Shown piece by piece: positions 28,046 through 36,662 of a stretch of DNA of 64,000 bases. The DNA is from Sporolactobacillus vineae DSM 21990 = SL153 (GTDB taxonomy: Bacteria; Bacillota; Bacilli; Bacillales; Sporolactobacillaceae): the NCBI RefSeq assembly GCF_000377985.1, contig NZ_KB899046.1, forward strand, positions 62,001 through 126,000, read 5' to 3'. The position numbers and the translations under genes were made by a program. Each line of letters opens with the position of its first letter. The first letter of the stretch is position 1. Under the pieces are notes generated by a model. That model saw nothing but the letters and a program-made list of their open reading frames with translations, was not told the DNA's origin and did no database searches.

Positions 28046-28564
28046 ATGAGTACGCAATTTCCACCGGAGGGATGGCCGTACGGCGCCGCGTTCAACGCCG
28101 GCGACGGACAGCCCGACTTTTCCAGACAGCAGGTGCCGCCGGCCGGGACCGGATCTTTCCCGTTTCAGGGACAGATCGCCCAGCCGACCCAGCCGCCGCA
28201 GGCCGTGCCCTTTCCCTTTCCGTCCTTTTCAGCTCCGGCGCCGCCGTCTGCACCACCGCCGGGACCGGCTCAGCCGCCGGCCGCACCGGTCTTTGTCGAG
28301 CAATCCTACATTGAAAATATTCTGCGGCTGAACCTTGGCAAAACGGCATCGGTATACTGTACGTTTGAAGGAAACACCGAGTGGAATGCGAAGGTCTTCA
28401 CCGGAACAGTGGAAGCGGCCGGCCGGGACCATGTGATTATCAAAGATGCATCCTCCGAAACCCGTTTCCTGATTCCAATGGTTTTCGTTAATTATGTGAC
28501 ATTCGAAGGAACGATGAACTACAGCTACCCGTTCGCTCCGGCACAGCCGGGCGGAAGACCCTGA
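28046..28564 (+). CDS. gerQ: Spore coat protein GerQ
   Basis: 172-aa coat protein required for CwlJ function. The C-terminal domain QSYIENILRLNLGKTA, EWNAKVFTGTVEAAGRDHVI, RFLIPMVFVNYVTFEG is clear GerQ. The N-terminal ~88 residues are Pro/Gln/Phe-rich and contain no lysine. In B. subtilis, N-terminal lysines of GerQ are cross-linked by transglutaminase Tgl, so that modification may differ here. The start is set by AAGGAG 10 nt upstream of the ATG at 28046. Probably co-transcribed with cwlJ (42-nt gap). Confidence 0.92.
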   Translation: MSTQFPPEGWPYGAAFNAGDGQPDFSRQQVPPAGTGSFPFQGQIAQPTQPPQAVPFPFPSFSAPAPPSAPPPGPAQPPAAPVFVEQSYIENILRLNLGKTASVYCTFEGNTEWNAKVFTGTVEAAGRDHVIIKDASSETRFLIPMVFVNYVTFEGTMNYSYPFAPAQPGGRP

Positions 28565-28573
28565 TCTTCAGAT

Positions 28574-28605
28574 AAGCAGGACCGGCAGCGGTTCTGCTTT
28601 TCTTA
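28574..28605 (+). terminator. Terminator after gerQ
   Basis: AGCAGGACCG pairs with CGGTTCTGCT, followed by TTTCTT; it reaches the end of convergent ywdK. Confidence 0.7.
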
Positions 28606-28977
28606 TGCCTTAATCGCCGCGATGGCGACCAGTGCCCAGGCGGCCAGGAAAGCCACTCCGCCGAACGGGGTGATGATTCCGAGCAGACGGATCCCGCTGA
28701 TGCTGAGCGCATAGAGACTGCCGGAAAAAAGAACGATGCCTAGAATCATCAGTCCGCCCGCCCAGCTCAATAGACTCGCGGATCCGTGGAGAACGGTGAG
28801 CGCCAGCAGCCCGAACAGAATCAGGCCAAGACTATGATACATCTGATACTGAACCCCGGTTTCATAGACCGACAAAGCCTGCGCGCTCAGGTGACTTTTT
28901 AAGATGTGCGCGCCAAAAGCACCGAATGCCACGGACAGGAATGCAAGTAAAGCACCTGTTACAATAAACCCTTTCAT
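28603..28977 (-). CDS. ywdK: DUF423 membrane protein YwdK
   Basis: 124-aa protein with four hydrophobic helices, of the DUF423/TMEM256 family. GAFGAHILKSHLS near the N-terminus and ITPFGGVAFLAAW near the end are characteristic. The function is unknown. Position beside gerQ (ywdL) matches B. subtilis. Confidence 0.85.
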   Translation of the reverse strand: MKGFIVTGALLAFLSVAFGAFGAHILKSHLSAQALSVYETGVQYQMYHSLGLILFGLLALTVLHGSASLLSWAGGLMILGIVLFSGSLYALSISGIRLLGIITPFGGVAFLAAWALVAIAAIKA

Positions 28978-29195
28978 ATCGCTGATCCCCCCTGGATTTT
29001 TCCGTTTCTTTCATCCATTCTAGCATATCTGCCGATCCGCACGTGCCAGGGAGGAGGGGCGTTTTTCCAGAATCAGTCAATTTTTTTCTGCCATACGCGT
29101 GAGACCATGATACAATTTGGTCAGTATGATCGTGCAGCCATGATTCTTACTGAAAGCTGCGCGCGTCCGACCTTTGACGGAGGAATACCCATCTC

Positions 29196-29765
29196 ATGAT
29201 CCCTGTATGGCAACTCGTACCCCTGGCCGGCGTGATGCTTTTTATGATCTTGCTGGCCGGTCTGATTTTCCATTATCACTACCGCCGCGTGCTGCGAAAA
29301 GATGAGGCAACAATCAACGGACTGAAATCAGATTATGCCCGGGTCCGGGCACTGACGCTCCGGCTGAAAGAGCGGCGCAAATTCCGGCGAGTCCGTCTCA
29401 ATCACGAAAAATGTCGGATCCGCATCGTTGATTTCAAGGAATCTTCACTGAGCCCTCTGAATAACGAAACACTGGACGGCGAGATGCTCGACCTCAGTGT
29501 CGGCGGAATGAAATTTGCCAGTAAGCTCGATTTCCCGATTCGTCACGGCGTCGACGTCACTGTGACCTTCACAGCAAAAGCGATGCACTTTCAGCTGAGC
29601 GGACGGGTCCTGCGAAAAGAAGAAAAGACCGGCGACACCCACGTCCGTTACGGCGTTCAGTTTACCGAACTGACAGCGGCGCAGGAAACACTGATTCAGT
29701 CGCTGATCAATCAGACGGATCTTGATGAAAAGAAGGGAAATCATCCGAAACGGACATCCCGCTGA
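29196..29765 (+). CDS. Membrane-anchored PilZ-domain protein
   Basis: 189-aa protein with one N-terminal helix (~8-28), a short coiled segment and a C-terminal PilZ domain. The cyclic di-GMP binding pattern is present: an Arg-rich stretch ERRKFRRVRL followed by DLSVGGMKF. It therefore probably senses cyclic di-GMP at the membrane. No cyclase, phosphodiesterase or motility gene is nearby. GGAGG lies 12 nt before the ATG. Confidence 0.8.
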   Translation: MIPVWQLVPLAGVMLFMILLAGLIFHYHYRRVLRKDEATINGLKSDYARVRALTLRLKERRKFRRVRLNHEKCRIRIVDFKESSLSPLNNETLDGEMLDLSVGGMKFASKLDFPIRHGVDVTVTFTAKAMHFQLSGRVLRKEEKTGDTHVRYGVQFTELTAAQETLIQSLINQTDLDEKKGNHPKRTSR

Positions 29766-29784
29766 GCCGCGTGAACAGGCCACA

Positions 29785-29838
29785 AAAAAAGAGAAAGCTG
29801 CCGCAACATGATCCGCTGCGACAGCCGCAATTCCTCTT
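29785..29838. terminator. Terminator between PilZ gene and dehydrogenase gene
   Basis: Minus strand GCTGTCGCA pairs with TGCGGCAGC, followed by TTTCTCTTTTTTT; AAAGAG/CTCTTT extends the base for both directions. Confidence 0.75.
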
Positions 29839-30708
29839 TCAGTCTTTCTGATATTTTTTATAAATTGCCTGAGTGCCGCTGTTCTCTTCTCCGGCCGCAG
29901 CCAGGTCGTCATAGATTTTCTTGGACAATGCAAGTCCCGGTGTCTCAAGGCCCATCGCCTTGGCCGACTCGAGGGCGATCCGCTCGTCTTTGATCAGATG
30001 CTTGATATAAAATCCCGGTTCGAAATCGCCCTTCAGCATCCGCGGACCGAGATTCGACAGCGACCAGCTGCCGGCCGCACCAGTCGCAATGCTTTCCATC
30101 ACTTTATCGGTGTCGAGACCGGCATGCTTCGCATAGGCAAGTGCTTCAGCGACACCGATCATATTCGAGGCAATCGCAATCTGGTTGGCCATTTTGGTGT
30201 GCTGGCCGGATCCTGCTTTGCCCTGATAGACAATCTTCTGACCCATGGCCTGGAACACCGGTTTTAATGCATCGGCGTCTTCTTTTTTCCCGCCGATCAT
30301 GATCGACAGGGTGCCGTTCTTTGCCCCGAGATCACCGCCGGAGACCGGTGCGTCCAGGGCATGCAGTCCTTTTTCTTCTGCTGCCGCACTGATTTTTTCC
30401 GCCAGCTGCGGTGAAGATGTGGTCATATCGACCAGATACGTGCCTTTTCCCGCGTGATCAAGAATCCCATTGTCAAAATAGACGGATTCGACGTCTTTCG
30501 GATAGCCGACAATAGTAATCACCACGTCGGCGCCCTCGGCCACTGCGGCCGGGCTGTCCTTCCATACCGCCCCTTCGGCTACCAGTTCATCCGCCTTGCT
30601 CTTTGTCCGGTTGAAGACCTGAAGCGTGTACCCTGCCTTCATCAGGTTACGGATCATCCCTTTTCCCATCACACCTGTTCCGACAAAACCGATCACTTTT
30701 TCTCCCAT
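29839..30708 (-). CDS. NAD(P)-dependent beta-hydroxyacid dehydrogenase
   Basis: 289-aa oxidoreductase of the 3-hydroxyisobutyrate dehydrogenase family. It has a Rossmann motif GFVGTGVMGKGM, the substrate motif DAPVSGGDLGAKNGTL and the catalytic Lys in GSGQHTKMANQI. Closest known type is B. subtilis YkwC. Start at 30708 (MGEKVIGFVG) is chosen by homology; its binding site is weak. The physiological hydroxyacid is unknown. Confidence 0.88.
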   Translation of the reverse strand: MGEKVIGFVGTGVMGKGMIRNLMKAGYTLQVFNRTKSKADELVAEGAVWKDSPAAVAEGADVVITIVGYPKDVESVYFDNGILDHAGKGTYLVDMTTSSPQLAEKISAAAEEKGLHALDAPVSGGDLGAKNGTLSIMIGGKKEDADALKPVFQAMGQKIVYQGKAGSGQHTKMANQIAIASNMIGVAEALAYAKHAGLDTDKVMESIATGAAGSWSLSNLGPRMLKGDFEPGFYIKHLIKDERIALESAKAMGLETPGLALSKKIYDDLAAAGEENSGTQAIYKKYQKD

Positions 30709-30796
30709 GGCTGTCACTCGCTTTCGAACTGTTCGGTATTTACTCCGTCCCCAACATAGCACGAACAGCGGGTGAATTCACGCGATATGCGGCCGG

Positions 30797-32056
30797 TCAG
30801 GCTTTGCGGATCTGCAGGTAGTGGGTGAACACCCATGGATACTGGGGCATGGCAAAATTAATTTGCCAGGTCCCGATGCCGCCGAGCCGCTCATTGTAGA
30901 CGATCCGCGTCTTGGCGAACAGACTGCGCGTATCTTCGAACCAGACAACGTGATTGCGCCCGCTGTCGTCGGTGTAATAAAAGTATGCCGCCTGGTCCGC
31001 TTCCGAAAAATAGATCGGCACCTGTTCGGCCATCGCCAGATTGATCGCTGCCTGGTTGGTGATCGCCCGGCCCGGCGTCGCGCTCGAATAGGGAATGACC
31101 CAGTCATAGCCGTAAAAGGGTGTACCCATGATGATTTTATTGCGATCCATGAGACTGGCCGCATAGCTGACGGTAGCCCGAACGTCGGCAATCGGCACCG
31201 TTGCGCCCGGCTCGCTGCCCGCATGATGCCAGTCGTACGCCATGATAAAAAACTGGTCGACGATGGCGCCGATCGCTTCATAGTCATAGCCGCGCACCCA
31301 GGGCACTGTATCGTTGGTCTTTGCCGGCACCGCAATGCTGAGGTTGAGGTTCGCCGCGGCCGTTCGCGCTTTCAGAGCCTGCAGGAAGGCAACAAAGGCG
31401 TCACGTTCCGATGCCGGCACGCCTTCAAAATCGATATTGATGCCGCCGTATCCCCGCGTTGTCGCCGTATTGATCATATTATTAATCAGCCGGGTCTGGA
31501 CATCCGGCGTATTCAGGATGCGCTGCACCAGCGCCGGATTGAATCCGGATTCGGTCAGATTCGTCACCGTCAGTACCGGCACCACCCTGCCTTGCCAGGC
31601 GGCAAGCACACCCGCGCTGTCATTGAGCGGACTCAGATCGCCGTTCCAGTTAAAGTGTGTCTCAAACAGCGCAATATACGTTAAATAAGGGGCATTATCA
31701 GCAATCACCGCCCGGTCGGCCGCCGGTGTCCGCAGCTGCGAGTAACTGAAGTGCGTTCCGACCCGCCGCGCAATCGACGGCAGATTGAGCCGCATGCCCG
31801 GTTTAAGACTTTCCGGACGGATGCCCGGATTCGCCTGCATCAGCGCCTCCAGCGGTACATGTGCCGCCCGGGAGATCGTCCAGAAACTGTCTCCTGCCTG
31901 AACCGTATACACGCTCCCCGGAACGAGCAGTGCCTGCCCGATGACTACGTTCGTCGCTGTCAGTCCGTTCACCGACCGCAACGTATCCATTGGGACATCG
32001 AACTTCTGGCTGATGCCGAACAGCGAGTCCCCTGATTTTACAACATATACAAACAT
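30797..32056 (-). CDS. sleL: LysM-GH18 spore cortex-fragment hydrolase (SleL/YaaH)
   Basis: 419-aa protein: two LysM repeats (residues 1-46 and 50-95) followed by a glycoside hydrolase 18 domain (~100-415). GGINIDFEGV holds the catalytic DxE pair. This is the architecture of SleL/YaaH N-acetylglucosaminidases, which trim cortex fragments during germination. It lacks a signal peptide, as expected for a coat-associated protein made in the mother cell. Start at 32056 with GGAGAGGG upstream. Confidence 0.88.
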   Translation of the reverse strand: MFVYVVKSGDSLFGISQKFDVPMDTLRSVNGLTATNVVIGQALLVPGSVYTVQAGDSFWTISRAAHVPLEALMQANPGIRPESLKPGMRLNLPSIARRVGTHFSYSQLRTPAADRAVIADNAPYLTYIALFETHFNWNGDLSPLNDSAGVLAAWQGRVVPVLTVTNLTESGFNPALVQRILNTPDVQTRLINNMINTATTRGYGGINIDFEGVPASERDAFVAFLQALKARTAAANLNLSIAVPAKTNDTVPWVRGYDYEAIGAIVDQFFIMAYDWHHAGSEPGATVPIADVRATVSYAASLMDRNKIIMGTPFYGYDWVIPYSSATPGRAITNQAAINLAMAEQVPIYFSEADQAAYFYYTDDSGRNHVVWFEDTRSLFAKTRIVYNERLGGIGTWQINFAMPQYPWVFTHYLQIRKA

Positions 32057-32305
32057 CGTCCCACCCTCTCCTTTTTCCGGGCGCACATTTTTCCTGAAAA
32101 AAGGCATCCCGCATCATCCTATTCCCGAAACAGGCGACAGGTGCGGAAGCGGAAATCCGTTTTTACCGATGAAAACAAACAGGGGGAACAGACCTTTTCC
32201 GAACGGAGAGAAATCTGTTAGAGTATGATAGGATGAAAACAGGTGTAAGACCCGGGTGTTCACTTGACCCGGGCCAGGTTGCGGATAAACGGAGGAATGT
32301 AATTA

Positions 32306-33499
32306 ATGACTGATTTTCATGCTTCCCGGCTGCTTCAGGCGATGCCCGGGAATTATTTTGCCGATATTGACCGAAAGATTGATAAAGTTGTTCGAAACGG
32401 TATTGATCTGATTCATTTGGAAAAAGGGAGCCCCGACCAGCCGACGCCGGATGCCATCGTCCGGGCGATGGATCAGGCAACACGACTGCCGGAGAATCAA
32501 GGGTATCCCCCATATGGCGGAAAAGACAATCTCAAGGAAGCGATTGCCGAGTTTTACAAGCGTGAGTATGGCGTCAAACTGAATCCGGAGACGGAGATCA
32601 CCATCTTCGCCGGTGCGACAGTGGCGATCGCCGCCCTGCCGCAGGCGCTGCTTAATCCCGGCGATATTCTGCTGACTACCGATCCTGGTTATCCAATGTA
32701 TTATATTTGCCCGATGCTCGCCTATGCCAAGGTCTACGGCATGCCGATCCGGGCCGAGAATGGTTTCCTGCCGGATTACCAGGCAGTGCCGAAAAGTGTC
32801 CTCGATCACTCCCGGCTGTTGATGCTGAACTACCCGAATAATCCGACCGGCGCAGTGGCGACACAGCAATTTTTCGCCGACACGGTTCGCTTTTCCCGCG
32901 AACACGAGATTCCGGTTGTGCACGACCTGGCATACGGCGCGTTCGGTTTTGACGGCAACCGGCCGCTCAGCTTCCTGCAGACACCGGGCGCGAAAGAGCA
33001 GGGCATTGAGCTCTACACTTTTTCAAAAACGTACAATATGGCCGGATGGCGCCTCGGCTTTGCTGTCGGCAATGCCTCACTGATCCGGTCGCTGAGCAAG
33101 TTCCACGATCTCGCCCACAGCGATGTGTTCGGTGCCGTACAGGATGCCGGCGCGGAAGCCCTGCGCGGATCGCAGAAATCCGTCCGTGAACTGTGCGCCC
33201 TTTATGAAAAGCGGCGCGACGTCCTCGTCAAAAGTCTGCGAACGATCGGCTGGCCGGTCGACGCACCGAAGGGTTCCTTTTTCTGCTGGTTCAAAGTGCC
33301 TGACGGGTATACTTCGGAAACGTTTGTCGATGCACTGATCGAGCGTGCGCATGTTGCCATGGCGCCGGGCATCGGCTTCGGCCAGAACGGCGACCAGTAC
33401 GTGCGTGCCGGACTGCTTGAGCCGGAAGACCGTCTGCGTGAGGCGGCCGAACGGATTAAGGCATCCGGTATTTTGCAAATGGCACCGACGCGGGAATGA
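32306..33499 (+). CDS. mtnE: Class I aminotransferase, MtnE (YkrV)-like
   Basis: 397-aa PLP enzyme. The PLP lysine lies in TFSKTYNMAGWRLGFAVGNAS, with LNYPNNPTGAVAT and HDLAYGAFGFDG upstream. These segments are nearly those of B. subtilis MtnE, which transaminates ketomethylthiobutyrate in methionine salvage. No other salvage genes are close, so another amino donor/acceptor pair is possible. GGAGG precedes the ATG. A CCGGGT/ACCCGG hairpin lies in the leader (~32250-32277); I see no S-box. Confidence 0.8.
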   Translation: MTDFHASRLLQAMPGNYFADIDRKIDKVVRNGIDLIHLEKGSPDQPTPDAIVRAMDQATRLPENQGYPPYGGKDNLKEAIAEFYKREYGVKLNPETEITIFAGATVAIAALPQALLNPGDILLTTDPGYPMYYICPMLAYAKVYGMPIRAENGFLPDYQAVPKSVLDHSRLLMLNYPNNPTGAVATQQFFADTVRFSREHEIPVVHDLAYGAFGFDGNRPLSFLQTPGAKEQGIELYTFSKTYNMAGWRLGFAVGNASLIRSLSKFHDLAHSDVFGAVQDAGAEALRGSQKSVRELCALYEKRRDVLVKSLRTIGWPVDAPKGSFFCWFKVPDGYTSETFVDALIERAHVAMAPGIGFGQNGDQYVRAGLLEPEDRLREAAERIKASGILQMAPTRE

Positions 33500-33509
33500 A
33501 TTCTTTCAG

Positions 33510-33540
33510 AAAAAAAGAGAGCCGGGCAGCTCTCTTTTTT
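33510..33540. terminator. Bidirectional terminator between mtnE and yisL
   Basis: AAAAAAAGAGAGC pairs with GCTCTCTTTTTT; A and T tracts flank the stem on both sides. Confidence 0.9.
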
Positions 33541-33546
33541 GCGTCA

Positions 33547-33876
33547 TTAGATGATTTTATAGCCAATCAGGAGGATCAGGATTAAATCGATGACCACAAA
33601 CAGGAGACTCAGGGCGGCGGATTTCTGTTTCTGCCGCCGGCCGAGCGCCATTTCCATCAGCCCAATCAATAGCAGCGCCAGAATGCCTTTGATGTCGTAC
33701 ACGATCGGAAAATGGGTCCGGATCAGCATCCAGATACCGGTCACGAGCATGACGACATACGTCAGACGCAGCACCATGCTCCAGGCCTTCTGCCGGTACG
33801 CGATCAGACTGATGAGAAACAGCACAGCCATGACGATCCAGGTAATATTATGAATCTGCAAGAGAACATGTCCCAT
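33547..33876 (-). CDS. yisL: DUF1516 membrane protein, YisL-like
   Basis: 109-aa protein with four hydrophobic helices. The N-terminal HITW-like HNITWIVMAVLFLISL and the MLIRTHFPIVYDIKG segment match YisL. Function unknown. I start at the ATG at 33876 because CGGAG lies 11 nt upstream; the GTG at 33888 abuts that site. Confidence 0.78.
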   Translation of the reverse strand: MGHVLLQIHNITWIVMAVLFLISLIAYRQKAWSMVLRLTYVVMLVTGIWMLIRTHFPIVYDIKGILALLLIGLMEMALGRRQKQKSAALSLLFVVIDLILILLIGYKII

Positions 33877-34095
33877 AATCTTGTTCACTCCGTTTCAAGG
33901 TGATATAAAATTCTCGAGTGCCAGTTCCATTTTACCATTAGTGCACGGCAAAGGCCCGGACGAACCCCGATCTCCGGCGGCAGCGGATGAAAAAAGGCAG
34001 AAACGATGCGAATGGAGCGAGAATCAACCGGCGCCTGACAAATAATGCTTGTGAGACCGGCTTTCAACTAATTAGAGAAGCGAGGATGTTGGAGC

Positions 34096-34659
34096 GTGAA
34101 AAGAATAGCTGTTTATTGTGGTGCGTCCGCGGGAAATGACAAGGTCTATCAAGAGGCAGCAATTAAACTAGCCGATTGGCTGGTTGATCACAATTTGGAG
34201 CTTGTTTATGGCGGCGGCGGTGTCGGTTTAATGGGCCTCCTGGCGAAAGAGGTGCTGTCGGCAGGCGGACAGGTCCATGGGGTTATGCCTCAGGAACTGT
34301 TTGATCGGGGCGCCGCCTTTGATGGCTTGACGGACTTAAACGTCGTTGCTGATATGTCCATTCGAAAACAAACCATGCTGAAGTTATCCGATGGTTGTAT
34401 TGCTCTGCCCGGCGGACCGGGAACTCTGGAAGAAATCATCGAAGCTTTTTCCTGGGCAAGACTCGGAGATAATCCGAATCCTTGCGTCTTCTACAATGTT
34501 GCCGGTTATTATCATCCATTGAAGAAAATGTTTGATGAAATGACCGATAAAAACTTTCTGACGGCAGTTGACCGGCAAAAACTATTATTCTCTGATTCTC
34601 TGGATGAAATTTTAAATTTTATGAGCAGCTACATACCGCCCAAGATCAGGACTTATTAA
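34096..34659 (+). CDS. LOG-family nucleotide 5'-monophosphate phosphoribohydrolase
   Basis: 187-aa protein of the family once called lysine decarboxylase. VYGGGGVGLMG and PGGPGTLEEI form the phosphate-binding and catalytic signature of LOG enzymes, which release nucleobases from (cytokinin) nucleoside monophosphates. The start is GTG with GAGG 10 nt upstream. The gene is more AT-rich and uses more A/T-ending codons than its neighbours, which suggests later acquisition. Confidence 0.85.
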   Translation: MKRIAVYCGASAGNDKVYQEAAIKLADWLVDHNLELVYGGGGVGLMGLLAKEVLSAGGQVHGVMPQELFDRGAAFDGLTDLNVVADMSIRKQTMLKLSDGCIALPGGPGTLEEIIEAFSWARLGDNPNPCVFYNVAGYYHPLKKMFDEMTDKNFLTAVDRQKLLFSDSLDEILNFMSSYIPPKIRTY

Positions 34660-34745
34660 AAAAGCTGATTTCCGAGGAAAATAAAACATTTTCGAACGCC
34701 ACAAGACCGTCTCAGGTAGTCTTTCCGTGTTTCTTCCTACCTATG

Positions 34746-34776
34746 AAACAGCCGGAGCATCCGCTCCGGCTATTTC
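34746..34776. terminator. Bidirectional terminator between LOG gene and lysP
   Basis: AGCCGGAGC-ATCC-GCTCCGGCT with A/T-rich flanks; it separates convergent genes. Confidence 0.7.
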
Positions 34777-34783
34777 AACTTGT

Positions 34784-36238
34784 TCACTTTATGGATATCC
34801 GCGAAATATCACACTTCTCCAGCGGAATCAGGTGTGCTTTCATCTTCCATTTGGCGATCAGCCAGATGGCGAGGAAAATCGGGATGCCGATATAGGCGGA
34901 GATGATCCCGCCCCAGTCGATTTGACCGCCGGAGAATGCGCCGAAGCTCTGGCCGATTACGACGACCATGCAGACGGCAAAAGCGAACAGCGGTCCGAAC
35001 GGGAACCATTTAGCCCGGTATGGCAGGTCTTCGAGGCGGCCCCCCTGGCGGACATAGGCGCGGCGGAACCGCCAGTGGCTGATGGCGATGCCGAGCCAGG
35101 CGATAAATCCGCACATTCCGGATGCGCTCAGCAGCCAGTTATAGACGAGACCGTCGCCAAATCCGGAGGCGAGAAACGCGAACAGCCCGAACGCTGCGGT
35201 AATGATCAGCGACCAGATCGGAATTCCGTGGGTGGTGACATAACCGAGGAAGCGCGGGGCTTTCCCTTTTTTCGCCAGTGCATAGAGAATACGCGTCGAC
35301 GCATAAAGACCTGAATTGCCCGCCGACAGCACCGCGGTCAGAATCACGGCGTTCATGACCGAAGCGGCGATAGCGAGTCCCGCCTTCTGGAACACCAGGG
35401 TGAACGGGCTGACCATGACGGCATCGGTCACCGAAAGATTATGGTCTGTATAAGGAATAATCATCGCAATCACGAAAATCGACAGAATATAAAAAAGCAG
35501 GATTCGCCAGAAAATGGTGTGCATCGCTTTCGGTACATTCTTCTCCGGATTCTCGCTTTCACCGGCGCTGACGCCGAGCAGTTCCGTACCCTGGAACGCA
35601 TAACCGGCAGCCAGGAAAACACCGAACGCGGCCAGAAACCCGCCGTGGAAAGGTGCGTCTCCGGTTGTAAAGTTCGCAAAGCCCGGGACGCCGCCGCCCA
35701 TAATCCGGAAAATCATCAGCAGACCGATGATAATAAAAATAATAACCGTCGCGACTTTGATCAGAGCGAACCAGTATTCCGACTCGCCGTATCCCTTGAC
35801 CGTCAGCGCGTTAAGCAGAAAAATAATGACCAGAAACAGACCGCTCCACAGAAACGACGGCGTGTGCGGAAACCAGAATTTCATAATCAGCGTCGCTGCC
35901 GACAGCTCACTGGCAATCGTTATCGCCCAGTTGTACCAGTAATTCCAGCCGAGCGCAAACCCGAACGATGGATCAACGAAACGGGTCGCGTAGGTGCTGA
36001 ACGAGCCGCTGGTCGGCATATAGGCGGCAAGCTCGCCGAGACTGGTCATCAGGAAGAAAACCATGAGACCGGTCAGACCATAAGCGAGCAAGGCGCCGCC
36101 GGGACCCGCCGAATAAATGGCATTCCCACTGGCCAGAAAAAGTCCCGTTCCGATCGCCCCGCCCAGCGCGATCATCGTCAGATGGCGGGATTTCAGGCCT
36201 CTCCTTAAATGATGTGACCCTTCTGCTCTTTGTTGCAT
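34784..36238 (-). CDS. lysP: Amino acid permease, probable lysine transporter LysP
   Basis: 484-aa APC-superfamily permease with twelve predicted helices. The N-terminus LRRGLKSRHLTMIALGGAIG and GELAAYMPTSGSFSTYA are typical of the AAT family. GAGGGAGAG precedes the ATG at 36238. The assignment to lysine rests mainly on the lysine riboswitch and terminator in its ~380-nt leader, supported by resemblance to LysP. Expression should rise when lysine is scarce. Confidence 0.88.
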   Translation of the reverse strand: MQQRAEGSHHLRRGLKSRHLTMIALGGAIGTGLFLASGNAIYSAGPGGALLAYGLTGLMVFFLMTSLGELAAYMPTSGSFSTYATRFVDPSFGFALGWNYWYNWAITIASELSAATLIMKFWFPHTPSFLWSGLFLVIIFLLNALTVKGYGESEYWFALIKVATVIIFIIIGLLMIFRIMGGGVPGFANFTTGDAPFHGGFLAAFGVFLAAGYAFQGTELLGVSAGESENPEKNVPKAMHTIFWRILLFYILSIFVIAMIIPYTDHNLSVTDAVMVSPFTLVFQKAGLAIAASVMNAVILTAVLSAGNSGLYASTRILYALAKKGKAPRFLGYVTTHGIPIWSLIITAAFGLFAFLASGFGDGLVYNWLLSASGMCGFIAWLGIAISHWRFRRAYVRQGGRLEDLPYRAKWFPFGPLFAFAVCMVVVIGQSFGAFSGGQIDWGGIISAYIGIPIFLAIWLIAKWKMKAHLIPLEKCDISRISIK

Positions 36239-36283
36239 TGCTCTCTCCCTCTCTTTTATTCGGGAGACATGCGGGATGGGACA

Positions 36284-36335
36284 GACAAAAATAAAAAAAT
36301 GCCCGCGGGACGCTCGACTGAGCCGTACCACGGAC
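36284..36335 (-). terminator. Riboswitch-controlled terminator of lysP
   Basis: Minus strand TGTCCGTGG pairs with CCGCGGGCA across an 18-nt loop, followed by TTTTTTTATTTTT. It lies between the aptamer and the lysP binding site. Confidence 0.7.
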
Positions 36336-36409
36336 AGGAACTGTTTTTATCAAAACAATCAATCATCAAGCACAACTGATCGCCAGCCTATCGTTCTCCG
36401 CCCATGTCG

Positions 36410-36592
36410 TCCACTGATAGCACAACACATGCATCCGCATGTGACAGTCCCGCCCCTTTCGGAAGCGATCCCAGCCGGCCCGGCGGGAGTGCCGGACCGG
36501 CTTCGGCAGCATTTCCTTTTGCGCGGCGTCATCAGCCTCTCCCGGCTTCACCCGTGCGCTTCATAAGTGCTGCAGCCTCTACCCCCTCTGAT
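36410..36592 (-). ncRNA. Lysine riboswitch (L-box)
   Basis: Aptamer in the lysP leader. Conserved elements in order on the minus strand: GGTAGAGGCTGC (near 36587-36570), GCCGAAGC (near 36507), a long GC hairpin, GGCTGGG, another hairpin, ACTGTC (near 36448), hairpin ACATGC-GGAT-GCATGT, and CTATC (near 36415) that can pair with the opening GGTAG as helix P1. This is the order of B. subtilis lysC and T. maritima asd aptamers. With lysine bound, the downstream terminator should form. Confidence 0.85.
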
Positions 36593-36630
36593 CATGTGAG
36601 GAGATTCAGATATTAATGCCAACAGGCCTC

Positions 36631-36659
36631 ATTTTACTTGTTCCGGAAAATATTTTCAA
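36631..36659 (-). promoter_or_regulatory. Promoter of the lysP transcript
   Basis: Minus strand TTGAAA (36659-36654), 17-nt spacer, TAAAAT (36636-36631); transcription would begin ~30 nt before the aptamer. Confidence 0.65.
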
Positions 36660-36662
36660 CCG

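Noticed and set aside
32225-32305. SAM (S-box) riboswitch before the MtnE-like gene
   Set aside because: The leader is short and has only one simple CCGGGT hairpin; the conserved S-box core sequences are absent.
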